Below are positions 35,803 through 44,455 of a DNA stretch of 64,000 nucleotides, in pieces. Within the stretch, counting starts at the first letter, position 1. Each line of letters begins with the position of its first letter. This stretch comes from Sinomicrobium oceani (GTDB lineage: Bacteria; Bacteroidota; Bacteroidia; Flavobacteriales; Flavobacteriaceae): contig NZ_FPJE01000002.1 of the NCBI RefSeq assembly GCF_900119185.1, positions 201,988 to 265,987 on the forward strand. Reading direction: 5' to 3'. A model generated the notes under the pieces. That model saw only the letters and a list, made by a program, of their open reading frames with translations, was not told the origin of the DNA and ran no database searches. The position numbers and the translations under genes were made by a program.

Positions 35803-36134
35803 TGAGGTATGAAAAAATTGAACAACAAGTTTAGTGAATGTATAAAAATACCGTATTACAAAAAGGTTAAGCTAGAATTAAGATATGCACTAAACATAAC
35901 TAAGAAAATTACGGAGCTTTTCGGAACGTTCATTTTACTTTGGTAAATACATCCGACTAAAGGACATTATAAATAAAAAACAGCATAGAACGGGACGAAA
36001 TGAAGAAAACCTTTCTTATCTTTTATGCAAATTTTAGGATCCATCCAAAATTATCTGGGAACTGAAATCGGTTTAGATTTTTTATCCCTAAAAAACTGGA
36101 ACAGATATATCTGTTTTAATCAGTTAACTTTTAA
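35803..36134. other. Intergenic region between units B and C
   Basis: About 330 AT-rich bases upstream of sigma B. It should hold the sigma B promoter, but no consensus TTG-N19/20-TAnnTTTG is clear. A 21-codon frame (MKKTFLIFYANFRIHPKLSGN) starts at 36000 on the plus strand; I would not call it a gene without expression data. Confidence 0.4.
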
Positions 36135-36168
36135 AAGAGGTTACCTTTATCTCAATAGGCAACCTCTT
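36135..36168 (-). terminator. Terminator of unit C
   Basis: AAGAGGTTACC (36135-36145) and GGCAACCTCTT (36158-36168) pair with one mismatch. On the minus strand the stem is followed by TTTTAAAAG, 28 bases after the phosphoesterase stop. The plus side also has a T-run, so it could work both ways. Confidence 0.65.
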
Positions 36169-36195
36169 GTATTTTTCTATAATCGTATAATCTCA

Positions 36196-37551
36196 TTAAT
36201 CCTGTTCGGAGTATACCTTGTGATATTCCTCTATCTCCTTTTTAGAAAGTCTTTCCAGATAGTGTTTCGGTAAAGCTGTGCTTTCCGGGGTATTCTGTGG
36301 TACTCGCTCCTTCCATTGCTTTTTACCATTGCCCTTAACAATATCAAAAGCATCATATAGCTGTCCCGTTGCGGTATAAGCTTCAAAAGAAAGTGTGCTC
36401 CCGTCAATAGATATAATCTGATAGAGTTGTGTATTACTTGCGGCCCTGTCCATCCAGCGTTCTGTGGTTAGATTGTACATTTTAGGTCCGCTTACGGATA
36501 CTACATACATGGTCCCTGATTCGGCATCCGTATTAGTTACACCCACTGGAAGGTTTCGTCCTCTTCCGTACGTATGATCATGTCCCTGTAAAACAAGGTC
36601 CACTTTATATTTGTCAAAAAGAGGTTTGAATGTCTCTCTGAATTCAGGATTGTCCCTCCCTTCCTTAGAAGAGAAAATGGGGTGGTGAAAGGTGATGACC
36701 GTCCATGTTTTCTTATTCTCAGACAGTACTTTGTCCAGCCATTTTGCCTGTTTTTCCCTGGAAGTCTCATCCAGGATAATTTCCTGGGAATTCAAAGAGA
36801 TAATCCGGCAATTGCCGTAATCCAGGTAATAAACAGAACTTTCCAGGCCTTCGGGGCCATTGGACGGCATGTGAAATGTTTTCTGCCAGTGGACATCCAG
36901 TTGTAAATTCCCGTTATCATCACGATTGTATTCATGGTTTCCCGGAGTAGGAACACTTGGTATCATAGCGTGAATAAAACTCCCGGCGTAATGCCACTCT
37001 CCCCATTCCCTGTCATTATGCGTCCTGTTGATCAGGTCTCCGGCATGCAGCATAAAACGGGCTTCAGGCATCGCACTGTAGGCCTGTCGGATGACTCTGG
37101 ACCACATAGGTTTTAAGTCGTTCTGTGCATCCCCGAAATAGATAAATGAAAACGGTTGGTCTTTTTCGGGGGCCGTACTGAAATGATACCATTCACTCCA
37201 TGACTCCTCCTGACCTACACGGTAAGCATATAAAGTTCCCGGTAACACAGAATTAATCTTCACTGTGTGGTAATTGGCACTGACACCATCCACTTCAAGA
37301 AATGATGTCTCCGCTTGTATACGTTTCGCTCCTGAGGGAAAATCCGGGGAAGCATCGGCCTCGGCTACTTCCAGGTAGGAGATGCGGGTCTGTCCGTCGG
37401 TCCTCCAATTTACGGTCTGTGAAGTTCGCGGATCATCACTCCACGTCAATACGATACGGTCGGGAAAAGGACCGGGCAGAAATTCCTGTCCATTTACAGC
37501 GACACAAAAAATATTGACCAGAAAAACGAATAATAGTTGAATTTTATACAT
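36196..37551 (-). CDS. Purple-acid-phosphatase-like metallophosphoesterase (unit C)
   Basis: A 451-residue secreted enzyme (signal peptide about 1-21, ending VNGQ). It has a purple acid phosphatase N-domain (DRIVLTWSDDPRTSQTVNWR, residues 31-50) and a calcineurin core: IYFGDAQND, LHAGDLINRTHND, TPGNHEYNRDD, FHHPIFSS and LQGHDHTYGRG. All seven metal-binding motifs are present. It is a close paralogue of the enzyme at 27494-28906 but lacks the lipobox and the His-rich leader. It is paired with the TonB receptor 12 bases upstream, so its product or substrate is probably the receptor cargo. Confidence 0.92.
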   Translation of the reverse strand: MYKIQLLFVFLVNIFCVAVNGQEFLPGPFPDRIVLTWSDDPRTSQTVNWRTDGQTRISYLEVAEADASPDFPSGAKRIQAETSFLEVDGVSANYHTVKINSVLPGTLYAYRVGQEESWSEWYHFSTAPEKDQPFSFIYFGDAQNDLKPMWSRVIRQAYSAMPEARFMLHAGDLINRTHNDREWGEWHYAGSFIHAMIPSVPTPGNHEYNRDDNGNLQLDVHWQKTFHMPSNGPEGLESSVYYLDYGNCRIISLNSQEIILDETSREKQAKWLDKVLSENKKTWTVITFHHPIFSSKEGRDNPEFRETFKPLFDKYKVDLVLQGHDHTYGRGRNLPVGVTNTDAESGTMYVVSVSGPKMYNLTTERWMDRAASNTQLYQIISIDGSTLSFEAYTATGQLYDAFDIVKGNGKKQWKERVPQNTPESTALPKHYLERLSKKEIEEYHKVYSEQD

Positions 37552-37563
37552 GATTTATAGTTT

Positions 37564-40500
37564 TTAATTGAGATTAAACCGTATTCCGAGATTCCCCCAG
37601 GAAGAATAATACATATCGTCAAAAGGACGTCCATTTCCGAATTTAAAGGAGATCGGGGCATTGGTAATATTGCTGAGACTTACAAAAACACTCCACTTCT
37701 TGTTTAATTGTTGGGATGCTGAAATATCTATCTGCTTCCTGCCTCGTTCCAGTTCATCTTGGTCGGCATTGCTTCCTAATTCGGTGATATAAGTGTCATA
37801 AAAATACATGGATACCCGCCCGGAAAAACCGTATTTTTCGTAGGAAAGGGAGATATTGCCCACATGAGGCCTCATTTCGGGGAGTTTTACGGTCCTTAGC
37901 TGCTCAATACCGGGGACCTCCATTTTCGAATCCACATAAGTGTAATTTGCATAGATCCCAAGGCCATTGAGGAATCCGGGGAGGAAAGTAAGCTGCTGCT
38001 GCCATGACAGTTCCAACCCTTTTACAGTAGCACTGGCACCGTTTACCACCTGTTCCACCTCCCAGCCATCATATGTGCCGCCTTCCTGAATGTAATTGGA
38101 TTCATAAAGGTAATTTTTGATCTTTTTATAGAAAACACCACCGGATATCAGCCCTACGGATTGAAAATAGTGTTCAAAAAGCAGATCGCAGTTTACCGAG
38201 GTAGCCTGCGTAAGTCCGGGATTACCCATATTTATCTCTTCCCGGCTGTTCAAAACCTCTTCCCAAGGTACCAGGTCGTAATAACCAGGCCTGGAAAGCG
38301 ACCTTGTTACTGCAAACCGGAAATTGGTATTCTCCTTGAACGTGTACTTTATATTCAATGAAGGAAAAAAACCGTCAAATGTTTTATCCGAATCAACTTT
38401 CCTGGTGCTCAAATAATTACCATCTTCATCAAAATTCACCTGGTTTCCCTTATAATGAAATCCCGTTTGTTCGTAGCGCACTCCCCCTACCACTTCAAAA
38501 TTATTAAAATTCAGTTTGGTCATAACATACCCGGCACCGAGGTATTCATTCCCGAAAAAGGAGTCAGGATCCGTGTTCTGACGGGTATAGGTCTCATTGT
38601 CTGCAAACAGGTTTTTGTTGTTTTGGTAAAAATTATCCAGGGTTTCGGCATCCGGAAAATTGTCGAGCACATAATTATTATCGAAATGATCATCTTTGCG
38701 GTAACCGGAAAGATAGTCAGCCAGAACAAATTCCCCTTCCTTGAGGTCGTGGAGAAAATAGTTCCTGGAGCGGTCATTGTATTTATACCGGAACCGTCCG
38801 CCGAATTTCAACTCACCGGAAATATCACCTATAGTATACGATTTAGAAATATTAAAAGTAAGCTGAGCGTCATGATCCCTCGAAGAATCATGACGGTTAA
38901 TATACCGGCTGGTCGTGTATTGGGAAGGATCGTAAGGATCAGCTTCCGTATAGTCGATCTGGGGAGCCCTGGGGTTAGAGACATCCAGCACTCCCGACAT
39001 GCCGTTTCTCTCGAAAGTAGCATTGTAATAAATAGGCTGATCGTAATTTCCACCACTATAGGTCAGGTCGAAATCTACATTCCATGAAGAAAAGGAGGTC
39101 TTCCCTCCAAGGGAAATGACTGTAAGGTCGCGGTGATAATCCCGCCAGTTCCCGAACTGGGAAACCCGAATACCGCTGATTTGGTTTACTGAAGCATATT
39201 CCCCTATGCCGGTGATCCTACGCAACCTGTTCTGAATTTCATAGTATTTATTATATGATCCCCTTATATAGTATCTGGAATTGTCATCGGGGTAGTAGTC
39301 GAACTCTGCATTTATCCCTGCATTATCTCTTTTGATCATATACCCCGTGAGGTCATACTCTCCAAGCATTAACTGTTCCCTTCCGTCAAATTCATACGTA
39401 TCATATCCTTTTTCTACCCGGTCTTCACCCCGCCAGGTTCTCAGGTAATTCGCACCCACAACAAATCCGGTTTTTTTTAACCGCTGTCCGTAAGTGGCCC
39501 CGATTTCATAATTGGCCTTATCCACCAGGTTATTGTATCCTACAGAGGCTTTTGCATCGAGTGTCCTGGAGTTCAGAGGCGGGCTTTTGGTGATGATATT
39601 CACCGTCCCCCCGGTTCCGTCGGCATCCATATCCGGGGTTAATGTCTTTACCACTTCCACGGCTTCAACTACATCCGATAGTACCCCGTTAAGATCGGTA
39701 GTACGAGACCCGGCACTGGTGGAAGGTAACCGGGTTCCGTTAATGGTAATGGAACTCAACCCCTGGCCAAGCCCTCTTATAATGATGTCTCTGGCAAGTC
39801 CATAACTATACCCCACAGCTACTCCGGGGACCCTTTGCAGGGATTCGCTCAGGGTTATATCCGGGAAGCGTTCCATTTGTTCCCGGGACATCACATATTT
39901 TATATTTTCGGCAGCCTTCATTTGCGAAAGGGCTTTTACTTCCCCACGGCGGATACCGGTTACGGTTACGCCTTCCAACTTGTCAAATAACGGGGTAAGT
40001 ATAAAATCTGCCCGGCCGGTTTCCCCGTTTCTTATAATGATTTCTTTTTCCTGCTTCTCATAGCCCACATAAGTAACTTCCAGAATGGCAACACCTTCGT
40101 CGAGGCCACTAAACCTGAAATTACCGCTTTCGTCTGCCACAGCTCCCTTCGAAGTCCCACGGATGACAACAGTGGCATAAGGAAGCACTTCGTCATTGTC
40201 CTTTCCTTTTATATTTCCTATGATGACTCCTTTGCCTATCGGATCTTCTCTCCCGGCCATCCTGGGTTTCAATATAATATTTCTCCCGCTTACCGCATAC
40301 CCGACAGATCCAGGTAAACTGCTATGGAGGACATTTTCGAGAGGTTCCCGATTAAATTTCCGGGAAATCTTTTTATTCAGGTCTATCCTGCTTTCGCTGT
40401 ATACAAACTTAATTTCCAGCTGTTGTTCTATGATATTTAAAAAATATTTGAGACTTTGGTTGTCCACAGTCAGCGAAACCCGTTCCTGGAGAATGTCCGG

Positions 40501-40608
40501 ATCGGTGTTAAAAGCGTATAAGGGGCCGCTGTAAAAAAACGTACTACACCCCGCCAACCATAAAAAAATGACAGGAATTTTCTTTTTTCTAAAAATTAAT
40601 TTTCTCAT
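37564..40608 (-). CDS. TonB-dependent receptor with STN and CarboxypepD_reg domains (unit C)
   Basis: A 1014-residue receptor with signal sequence (to about 33), STN domain (about 45-115, LTVDNQSLKYFLNIIEQQL), CarboxypepD_reg domain (about 128-210), plug (225-345, with ITLSESLQRVPGVAVG, DIIIRGLGQGLSSITINGTR and DADGTGGTVNIITKSP) and a barrel ending WGNLGIRFNLN. It is not SusC-type and has no SusD partner. Receptors of this IroN/FecA-like shape take small ligands, and several in other phyla sit next to phosphoesterases. It signals through the FecR at 40686. Confidence 0.95.
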   Translation of the reverse strand: MRKLIFRKKKIPVIFLWLAGCSTFFYSGPLYAFNTDPDILQERVSLTVDNQSLKYFLNIIEQQLEIKFVYSESRIDLNKKISRKFNREPLENVLHSSLPGSVGYAVSGRNIILKPRMAGREDPIGKGVIIGNIKGKDNDEVLPYATVVIRGTSKGAVADESGNFRFSGLDEGVAILEVTYVGYEKQEKEIIIRNGETGRADFILTPLFDKLEGVTVTGIRRGEVKALSQMKAAENIKYVMSREQMERFPDITLSESLQRVPGVAVGYSYGLARDIIIRGLGQGLSSITINGTRLPSTSAGSRTTDLNGVLSDVVEAVEVVKTLTPDMDADGTGGTVNIITKSPPLNSRTLDAKASVGYNNLVDKANYEIGATYGQRLKKTGFVVGANYLRTWRGEDRVEKGYDTYEFDGREQLMLGEYDLTGYMIKRDNAGINAEFDYYPDDNSRYYIRGSYNKYYEIQNRLRRITGIGEYASVNQISGIRVSQFGNWRDYHRDLTVISLGGKTSFSSWNVDFDLTYSGGNYDQPIYYNATFERNGMSGVLDVSNPRAPQIDYTEADPYDPSQYTTSRYINRHDSSRDHDAQLTFNISKSYTIGDISGELKFGGRFRYKYNDRSRNYFLHDLKEGEFVLADYLSGYRKDDHFDNNYVLDNFPDAETLDNFYQNNKNLFADNETYTRQNTDPDSFFGNEYLGAGYVMTKLNFNNFEVVGGVRYEQTGFHYKGNQVNFDEDGNYLSTRKVDSDKTFDGFFPSLNIKYTFKENTNFRFAVTRSLSRPGYYDLVPWEEVLNSREEINMGNPGLTQATSVNCDLLFEHYFQSVGLISGGVFYKKIKNYLYESNYIQEGGTYDGWEVEQVVNGASATVKGLELSWQQQLTFLPGFLNGLGIYANYTYVDSKMEVPGIEQLRTVKLPEMRPHVGNISLSYEKYGFSGRVSMYFYDTYITELGSNADQDELERGRKQIDISASQQLNKKWSVFVSLSNITNAPISFKFGNGRPFDDMYYSSWGNLGIRFNLN

Positions 40609-40652
40609 TTTTGAAATTGCATTTAGTTTAAAAAATCAATTATTGGTTTTAG

Positions 40653-40688
40653 CCGGAAAATAGTTCCAATATTTTCCGGTTTTTTTTA
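40653..40688 (+). terminator. Hairpin-T-run antisense to unit C, between fecR and receptor
   Basis: CCGGAAAATA (40653-40662) and TATTTTCCGG (40670-40679) form a perfect 10-bp stem followed by eight T on the plus strand, overlapping the FecR stop codon. Position and orientation match those in units A and B. Confidence 0.65.
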
Positions 40689-41651
40689 ACATCCTTCCCC
40701 TGATATTACAATCTTCTTTTCCCCTGGGACCACCCGGTATTCGCAGTGTACAGAAAGGCAAATGATATTAAGGATGGTTTTTAAGGATTGTTTTTCAAAG
40801 GAAGCGGTGATCATACATTTTTTTATGCTTTCATTCGCATACTCAAAAGAAACGTCATAAGCTTCGCTCAGGTAATCCATGGCATCACCCATGGGAATAT
40901 TGTCAAAGTCAAATATTTCATCCTTCCACGCAATCGTATTGTGGATATTATGCACTTTTACTTTTTGCAACCTGCCAGAAGTTTGCAGGTATTCTGCCCG
41001 GTCACCTTGTCGAAGTAATACTTGGTCTCCTTTGTGGTTCTTTACAGCAACTTTCCCTTCAATAACGCTCACCTGCTCACCTGTCCCTCCGGTATTTATA
41101 TTAAAAGAAGTGCCCAGCACTCTTGTTATCAGGTGCGGACTTTCTATAACAAACGGCCGCAGAGAGTCCCTGGCCACTTCAAAATAGGCTTCTCCTTTCA
41201 GCCGCACCTTGCGCACACCCTCTTCATCAAAATTATAGGCGAGCAAAGCATTCCGGTTAAGCCATACAGAAGAACTATCGGGGAGCAAAACCTTAAGATG
41301 TTGATTCTCGGTAGTTGTAAATGTAGTCCACCGGTCAGACCTGAACAGAATTGCCGGGACAAGCCCCAATAAACATAAAAAAACGGCTGCCGCACTCCAC
41401 CACAGCTTTTTCCGTCCTTTGTCCTGATTTTCCTTCTGGGCAATCGCAGTATTAACCTTCAACCCGGCACTTTCTCTATCAAAAGCGGCATACGATATAT
41501 TTCCGGCCATGTTCCACTGCAATGCCAGTTCATCAAAAGTCTTTTGATAATCCTCATTTTTTTCGAGCAATTCGGAAAGCATATGAATTTCCGCTTCGTC
41601 CGCTTCATTGGAAAAATATTTGGTGGTCAGTTCCCAGAATTTGTCTTGCAT
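40686..41651 (-). CDS. FecR-family anti-sigma factor (unit C)
   Basis: A 321-residue anti-sigma factor: cytoplasmic segment 1-80, membrane span about 84-102 (LWWSAAAVFLCLLGLVPAIL), FecR domain about 112-205 (VLLPDSSSVWLNRNALLAY, LKGEAYFEVARD, GTSFNINTGG) and a C-terminal DUF4974-like domain that contains IPMGDAMDYLSEAYDVSF. It is the partner of the sigma factor at 41744 and the receptor at 37564. Its stop codon overlaps the antisense T-run. Confidence 0.94.
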   Translation of the reverse strand: MQDKFWELTTKYFSNEADEAEIHMLSELLEKNEDYQKTFDELALQWNMAGNISYAAFDRESAGLKVNTAIAQKENQDKGRKKLWWSAAAVFLCLLGLVPAILFRSDRWTTFTTTENQHLKVLLPDSSSVWLNRNALLAYNFDEEGVRKVRLKGEAYFEVARDSLRPFVIESPHLITRVLGTSFNINTGGTGEQVSVIEGKVAVKNHKGDQVLLRQGDRAEYLQTSGRLQKVKVHNIHNTIAWKDEIFDFDNIPMGDAMDYLSEAYDVSFEYANESIKKCMITASFEKQSLKTILNIICLSVHCEYRVVPGEKKIVISGEGC

Positions 41652-41743
41652 GTCCTATGGCAATTTAGGTCTCTCATTTATAAAGACCGGTTTCCGGGCA
41701 AGAACCTACTACCGAAGTTCTTTAACAAAAGGTTAAATAAAGT

Positions 41744-42283
41744 TTATCTGGAAGAATAATCTTTAGACAGGTTTTCATAGAGAAAACGGATCGCACTCAC
41801 CATGTGATTCTGCACCGTATGTATAGATATATCCAGCGCAGCTGATATCTCACTATATTTCAAACCATTAACCCGATTCAAAAGAAAAACAGTCCGGCGT
41901 TGTTCGGGCATTTTCTGAATGACAGCCATTACCTGTTCCAAAGATTCCCGTGAAATGGTATGGGACTCGTGATCAGTCGTTTTTAAGTCCGGATAGCTGT
42001 GTCCCCCGTTTGTCGAACCATGTATTTTTTCTTTTTCGACAATTTGAAGCGACCTGTTCTTTACACTGGTATGGAGGTAACTTCTGACATTAAGAATGTC
42101 TGTCTTTTTCCGGTTTTCCCAGATCTTAATAAAGACATCAGCTACTATTTCCTCCGCCAATTCTTTTGATCTGGTAAAATGCCGGGCATAGAAACACAGC
42201 CTGGAAAAGTATTTATCAAAAAGAATACCCAGTGCTTCTTCCCTGCCTGCCTGGATTTGTTTGTAAAGGATTTCATCCTGCAT
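41744..42283 (-). CDS. ECF sigma-70 factor (unit C)
   Basis: A 179-residue ECF sigma factor. Region 2 reads EALGILFDKYFSRLCFYARHF through KELAEEIVADVFIKIWENRK. Region 4 reads MPEQRRTVFLLNRVNGLKYSEISAALDISIHTVQNHMVSAIRFL. It heads unit C, the first of three consecutive sigma/anti-sigma/receptor sets. Just upstream is the mobile-element remnant zone, so the locus is bounded by transferred DNA on this side. Confidence 0.94.
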   Translation of the reverse strand: MQDEILYKQIQAGREEALGILFDKYFSRLCFYARHFTRSKELAEEIVADVFIKIWENRKKTDILNVRSYLHTSVKNRSLQIVEKEKIHGSTNGGHSYPDLKTTDHESHTISRESLEQVMAVIQKMPEQRRTVFLLNRVNGLKYSEISAALDISIHTVQNHMVSAIRFLYENLSKDYSSR

Positions 42284-42612
42284 GGGTTTTTCTTTGGAAT
42301 CTTAAAACTATATGTTTTGGCCAACAGGATCGTTAGGGAGAAATTAAATTATTGTAAAAGAAAATTCTTTAAGAAGCAAACAGGACGCATCGCATTGTTT
42401 CTTTCTACATGGCTTAATCTTGTACGGAGCAAGTTATGTAATAAGTCCGTCGGGTAACCAATTTTCCCAGCGGACCTTAATATTACTAAGCCAAATTTAT
42501 TTTTTTTCATGTCAGAAGGATCACTAATAATATAAGCCGCGATTAAATAGCATTCGAAAAGATTTCTAGCAGAGATAGCAGTGTATTCAATCGGTAATTC
42601 CTGGTGTAGCCA
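42284..42612. other. Intergenic stretch without an identified gene
   Basis: About 330 bases between sigma C and the IS3 remnant. Both strands have open frames with some protein-like runs, but neither start nor family can be supported. It likely contains the sigma C promoter and debris from element insertion. Confidence 0.4.
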
Positions 42613-42864
42613 TACCCTGACCAGGGTATTAAGCTTAGTATGGATGGTAAAGGGCGGGCGATCGACACTATTTTTATTGAACGCTTGTGGCGTAGTGTCA
42701 AGTACGAACACGTTTACCTGTTTCCGGCCAGCGATGGACTAGAGTGTTATAGAGCATTACGAGATTATTTTGAGTATTACAATACGCAAAGAAAGCACCA
42801 AAGCCTGGGCTGGATACTTCGGTTCGTTTTGGTTCTTCATCAAATTTGGGGGAATATCGAATAG
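42613..42864 (+). mobile_element. IS3-family transposase remnant (C-terminal part of OrfB)
   Basis: The frame reads DQGIKLSMDGKGRAIDTIFI then ERLWRSVKYEHVYLFPASDG and YFEYYNTQRKHQSLGW, the end of the IS3-type DDE integrase core with the glutamate of the triad in FIERLWRS. The DQG and IKLSMDGKG blocks, normally well apart, are adjacent, so an internal segment is deleted. The N-terminal DDE part and OrfA are absent. No terminal inverted repeats were found by eye. Confidence 0.85.
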
Positions 42865-42960
42865 TTTTTGAAAGTAAATTTCACAGAAAAAACTGTAAAT
42901 TATAGGAGTCTATTGTTTCGTTTTTGATCATTATTCACCATATCTAAGTAGCTAATAATC

Positions 42961-43355
42961 ATGAATATATACCCTTAAAAAAGCTTTTCAAACTTCCTAA
43001 GATTCATCTTGCCAAAATAGGGTATACGCCCTCTAAAGTTGTTTTATATGCTCATGTTAAAACCAAAGGATCATCTTGTCCTCAATGTACAGCGTATAGT
43101 AAGCGTGTGCATAGTCATTATATCAGACAAGCAACCGATCTGCCCATCTTGGAATACAAGACTTGTTTACTGCAGAAAACTCGGAAATTTATCTGTACGA
43201 ACCCGAAATGCCCTCAAAAGGTATTCTCTGAACAAACTCCCGGTATTGAACGTTATTCTATACGAACCAAACGGGTAGATACGGTATTAAGCAGATTTTC
43301 TTTGGAGACCAGTGCCAAACAGGCCTGTATCCTCTCTGAGCAAATGGTCATTTGA
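42961..43355 (+). mobile_element. ISL3-family transposase remnant (zinc-finger N-terminus)
   Basis: The start ATG at 42961 gives MNIYP, then a 1-base loss in an A-run near 42976 shifts the frame to KLFKLPKIHLAKIGYTPSKV, CPQCTAYSKRVHSHYIRQA, CTNPKCPQKVFSEQTPGIER and a stop at 43353-43355. The CPxC and CTNPxC zinc ligands and the order match the N-terminus of ISL3-type transposases. The catalytic domain is missing. Confidence 0.85.
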
Positions 43356-43766
43356 TATCATTTCAATTCAAATTAAAAAGAGCTTCGAAAAACACAAAAT
43401 ATTATAAATCAATAAATTAACAAGGTTTTAGTTTCATTTGAATTGCTTCTTGGTGAAGAGAAAAGGACTCATTTCCGGATATTTTGGAGAAGATTTGAAG
43501 AGGTTACAGCCTTGAAAAAAATGATTTTAAAACTATATATTAGTATAGTCTTTTATGTATTTAAAAGTTGAAAATGGAAGAATATAGTTACTTCAATTGT
43601 AACAGCCTGAATTTATTTGCAGCACTAAAGTCGTGCGATCTATTCTTACAGGAGTATCATTTACGTTAAATCATATAGGCCCAGTCACATCCTTATATCA
43701 GACTTTTTATAGTACTTTATCTATGAAAATTGTCTCAACAAGTCAGAATTGGTTTGGTTCTATTTT
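43356..43766. other. Non-coding stretch with a degenerate repeat
   Basis: About 410 AT-rich bases. It includes the second copy of a repeat (43411-43457) that also occurs at 11590-11637, and otherwise nothing I can name. The repeat follows the ISL3 remnant by about 55 bases, so it may be that element's right end. Confidence 0.45.
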
Positions 43767-43855
43767 ACGACATTTTTTGTCACAATACAGGAATTGTGAC
43801 AAAAAATGTCGTGATACTTGCTTTTGCGACAAAAAAAGTACTGTTGTCACAAGTT
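43767..43855. promoter_or_regulatory. 20-bp palindrome with extra half-sites upstream of fic
   Basis: ACGACATTTTTTGTCACAAT (43767-43786) and its exact reverse complement (43793-43812) are separated by 6 bases. Further related half-sites follow: TTGCGACAAAAAAAGTAC near 43824-43841 and TTGTCACAAG near 43844-43853. Together they form an array of at least three variants of a (T)TGxGACAAAAAA motif. They end about 17 bases before the Fic HTH start, so they are probably the binding sites of that HTH. Confidence 0.65.
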
Positions 43856-43871
43856 TTAAATCATATAAGCT

Positions 43872-44455
43872 ATGAAAAAAGAACGGCAAACAAATGCTAT
43901 CTTAGCTTTATTAACCAAGGACGGCTTATCCATTGATGAAATTTTAACCAGATTGGATTTTCCAATTGAAAAACGAACTTTACAACGGGGACTTAAAGAT
44001 CTTAAAGATAGTAATCAGATCCTTGTATCTGGAGAAGCACGGGCAAGACGGTACTCTCCGAAAGAGCAGCAGACATAGCCTTAAAATCAATTAAAAGATT
44101 TAATTCCATTATCTCCCGAAAGTAAAAAAATACTTGCCTTTGTTTCCCAATCCGAAGCTCAAAAGAATACCTGTTGGTTATCACAGGGATTTTTTGGAAA
44201 ATTACCGACCTAATGTAGATAACTATCTGACATCTGAAGATAAAGACAGATTAGTAAAAATAGGCAAAACACAAGGAGACAATCAACCAGCAGGAACGTA
44301 TGCACAGCAGATCTTAAACCGATTATTGATTGACTTGTCATGGAACTCCAGCCATTTGGAGGGGAATACCTATTCTTTATTAGATACAGAACTGCTTATC
44401 TATGAAGGAAAGCCTGCAGGGAATAAGTCTCCCAAAGAAACTCAAATGATCTTTT
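43872..44455 (+). pseudogene. Fic-family protein with N-terminal winged HTH, frameshifted and 3'-truncated
   Basis: The first frame (43872-44078) is a winged helix: NAILALLTKDGLSIDEILTR, RTLQRGLKDLKD, ILVSGEARARRYS. It stops at a TAG. In another frame DLIPLSPESKKILAFVSQS follows, then after a second shift near 44163 RIPVGYHRDFLENYRPNVD, AQQILNRLLIDLSWNSSHLE and LLDTELLIYEG. This is the region just before the Fic core of Bacteroidota Fic proteins. The sequence breaks off after KETQMI (about 44450), before the HPFxxGNGR catalytic motif, so the gene is dead. Confidence 0.85.

Noticed and set aside
36000-36065. Possible 21-codon peptide starting MKKTFLIF
   Set aside because: No promoter or ribosome-binding context, and so short a frame is expected by chance in AT-rich DNA.
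42349-42711. A 120-codon minus-strand open frame
   Set aside because: Its first third is antisense to the IS3 transposase remnant and the rest has no recognisable motif.
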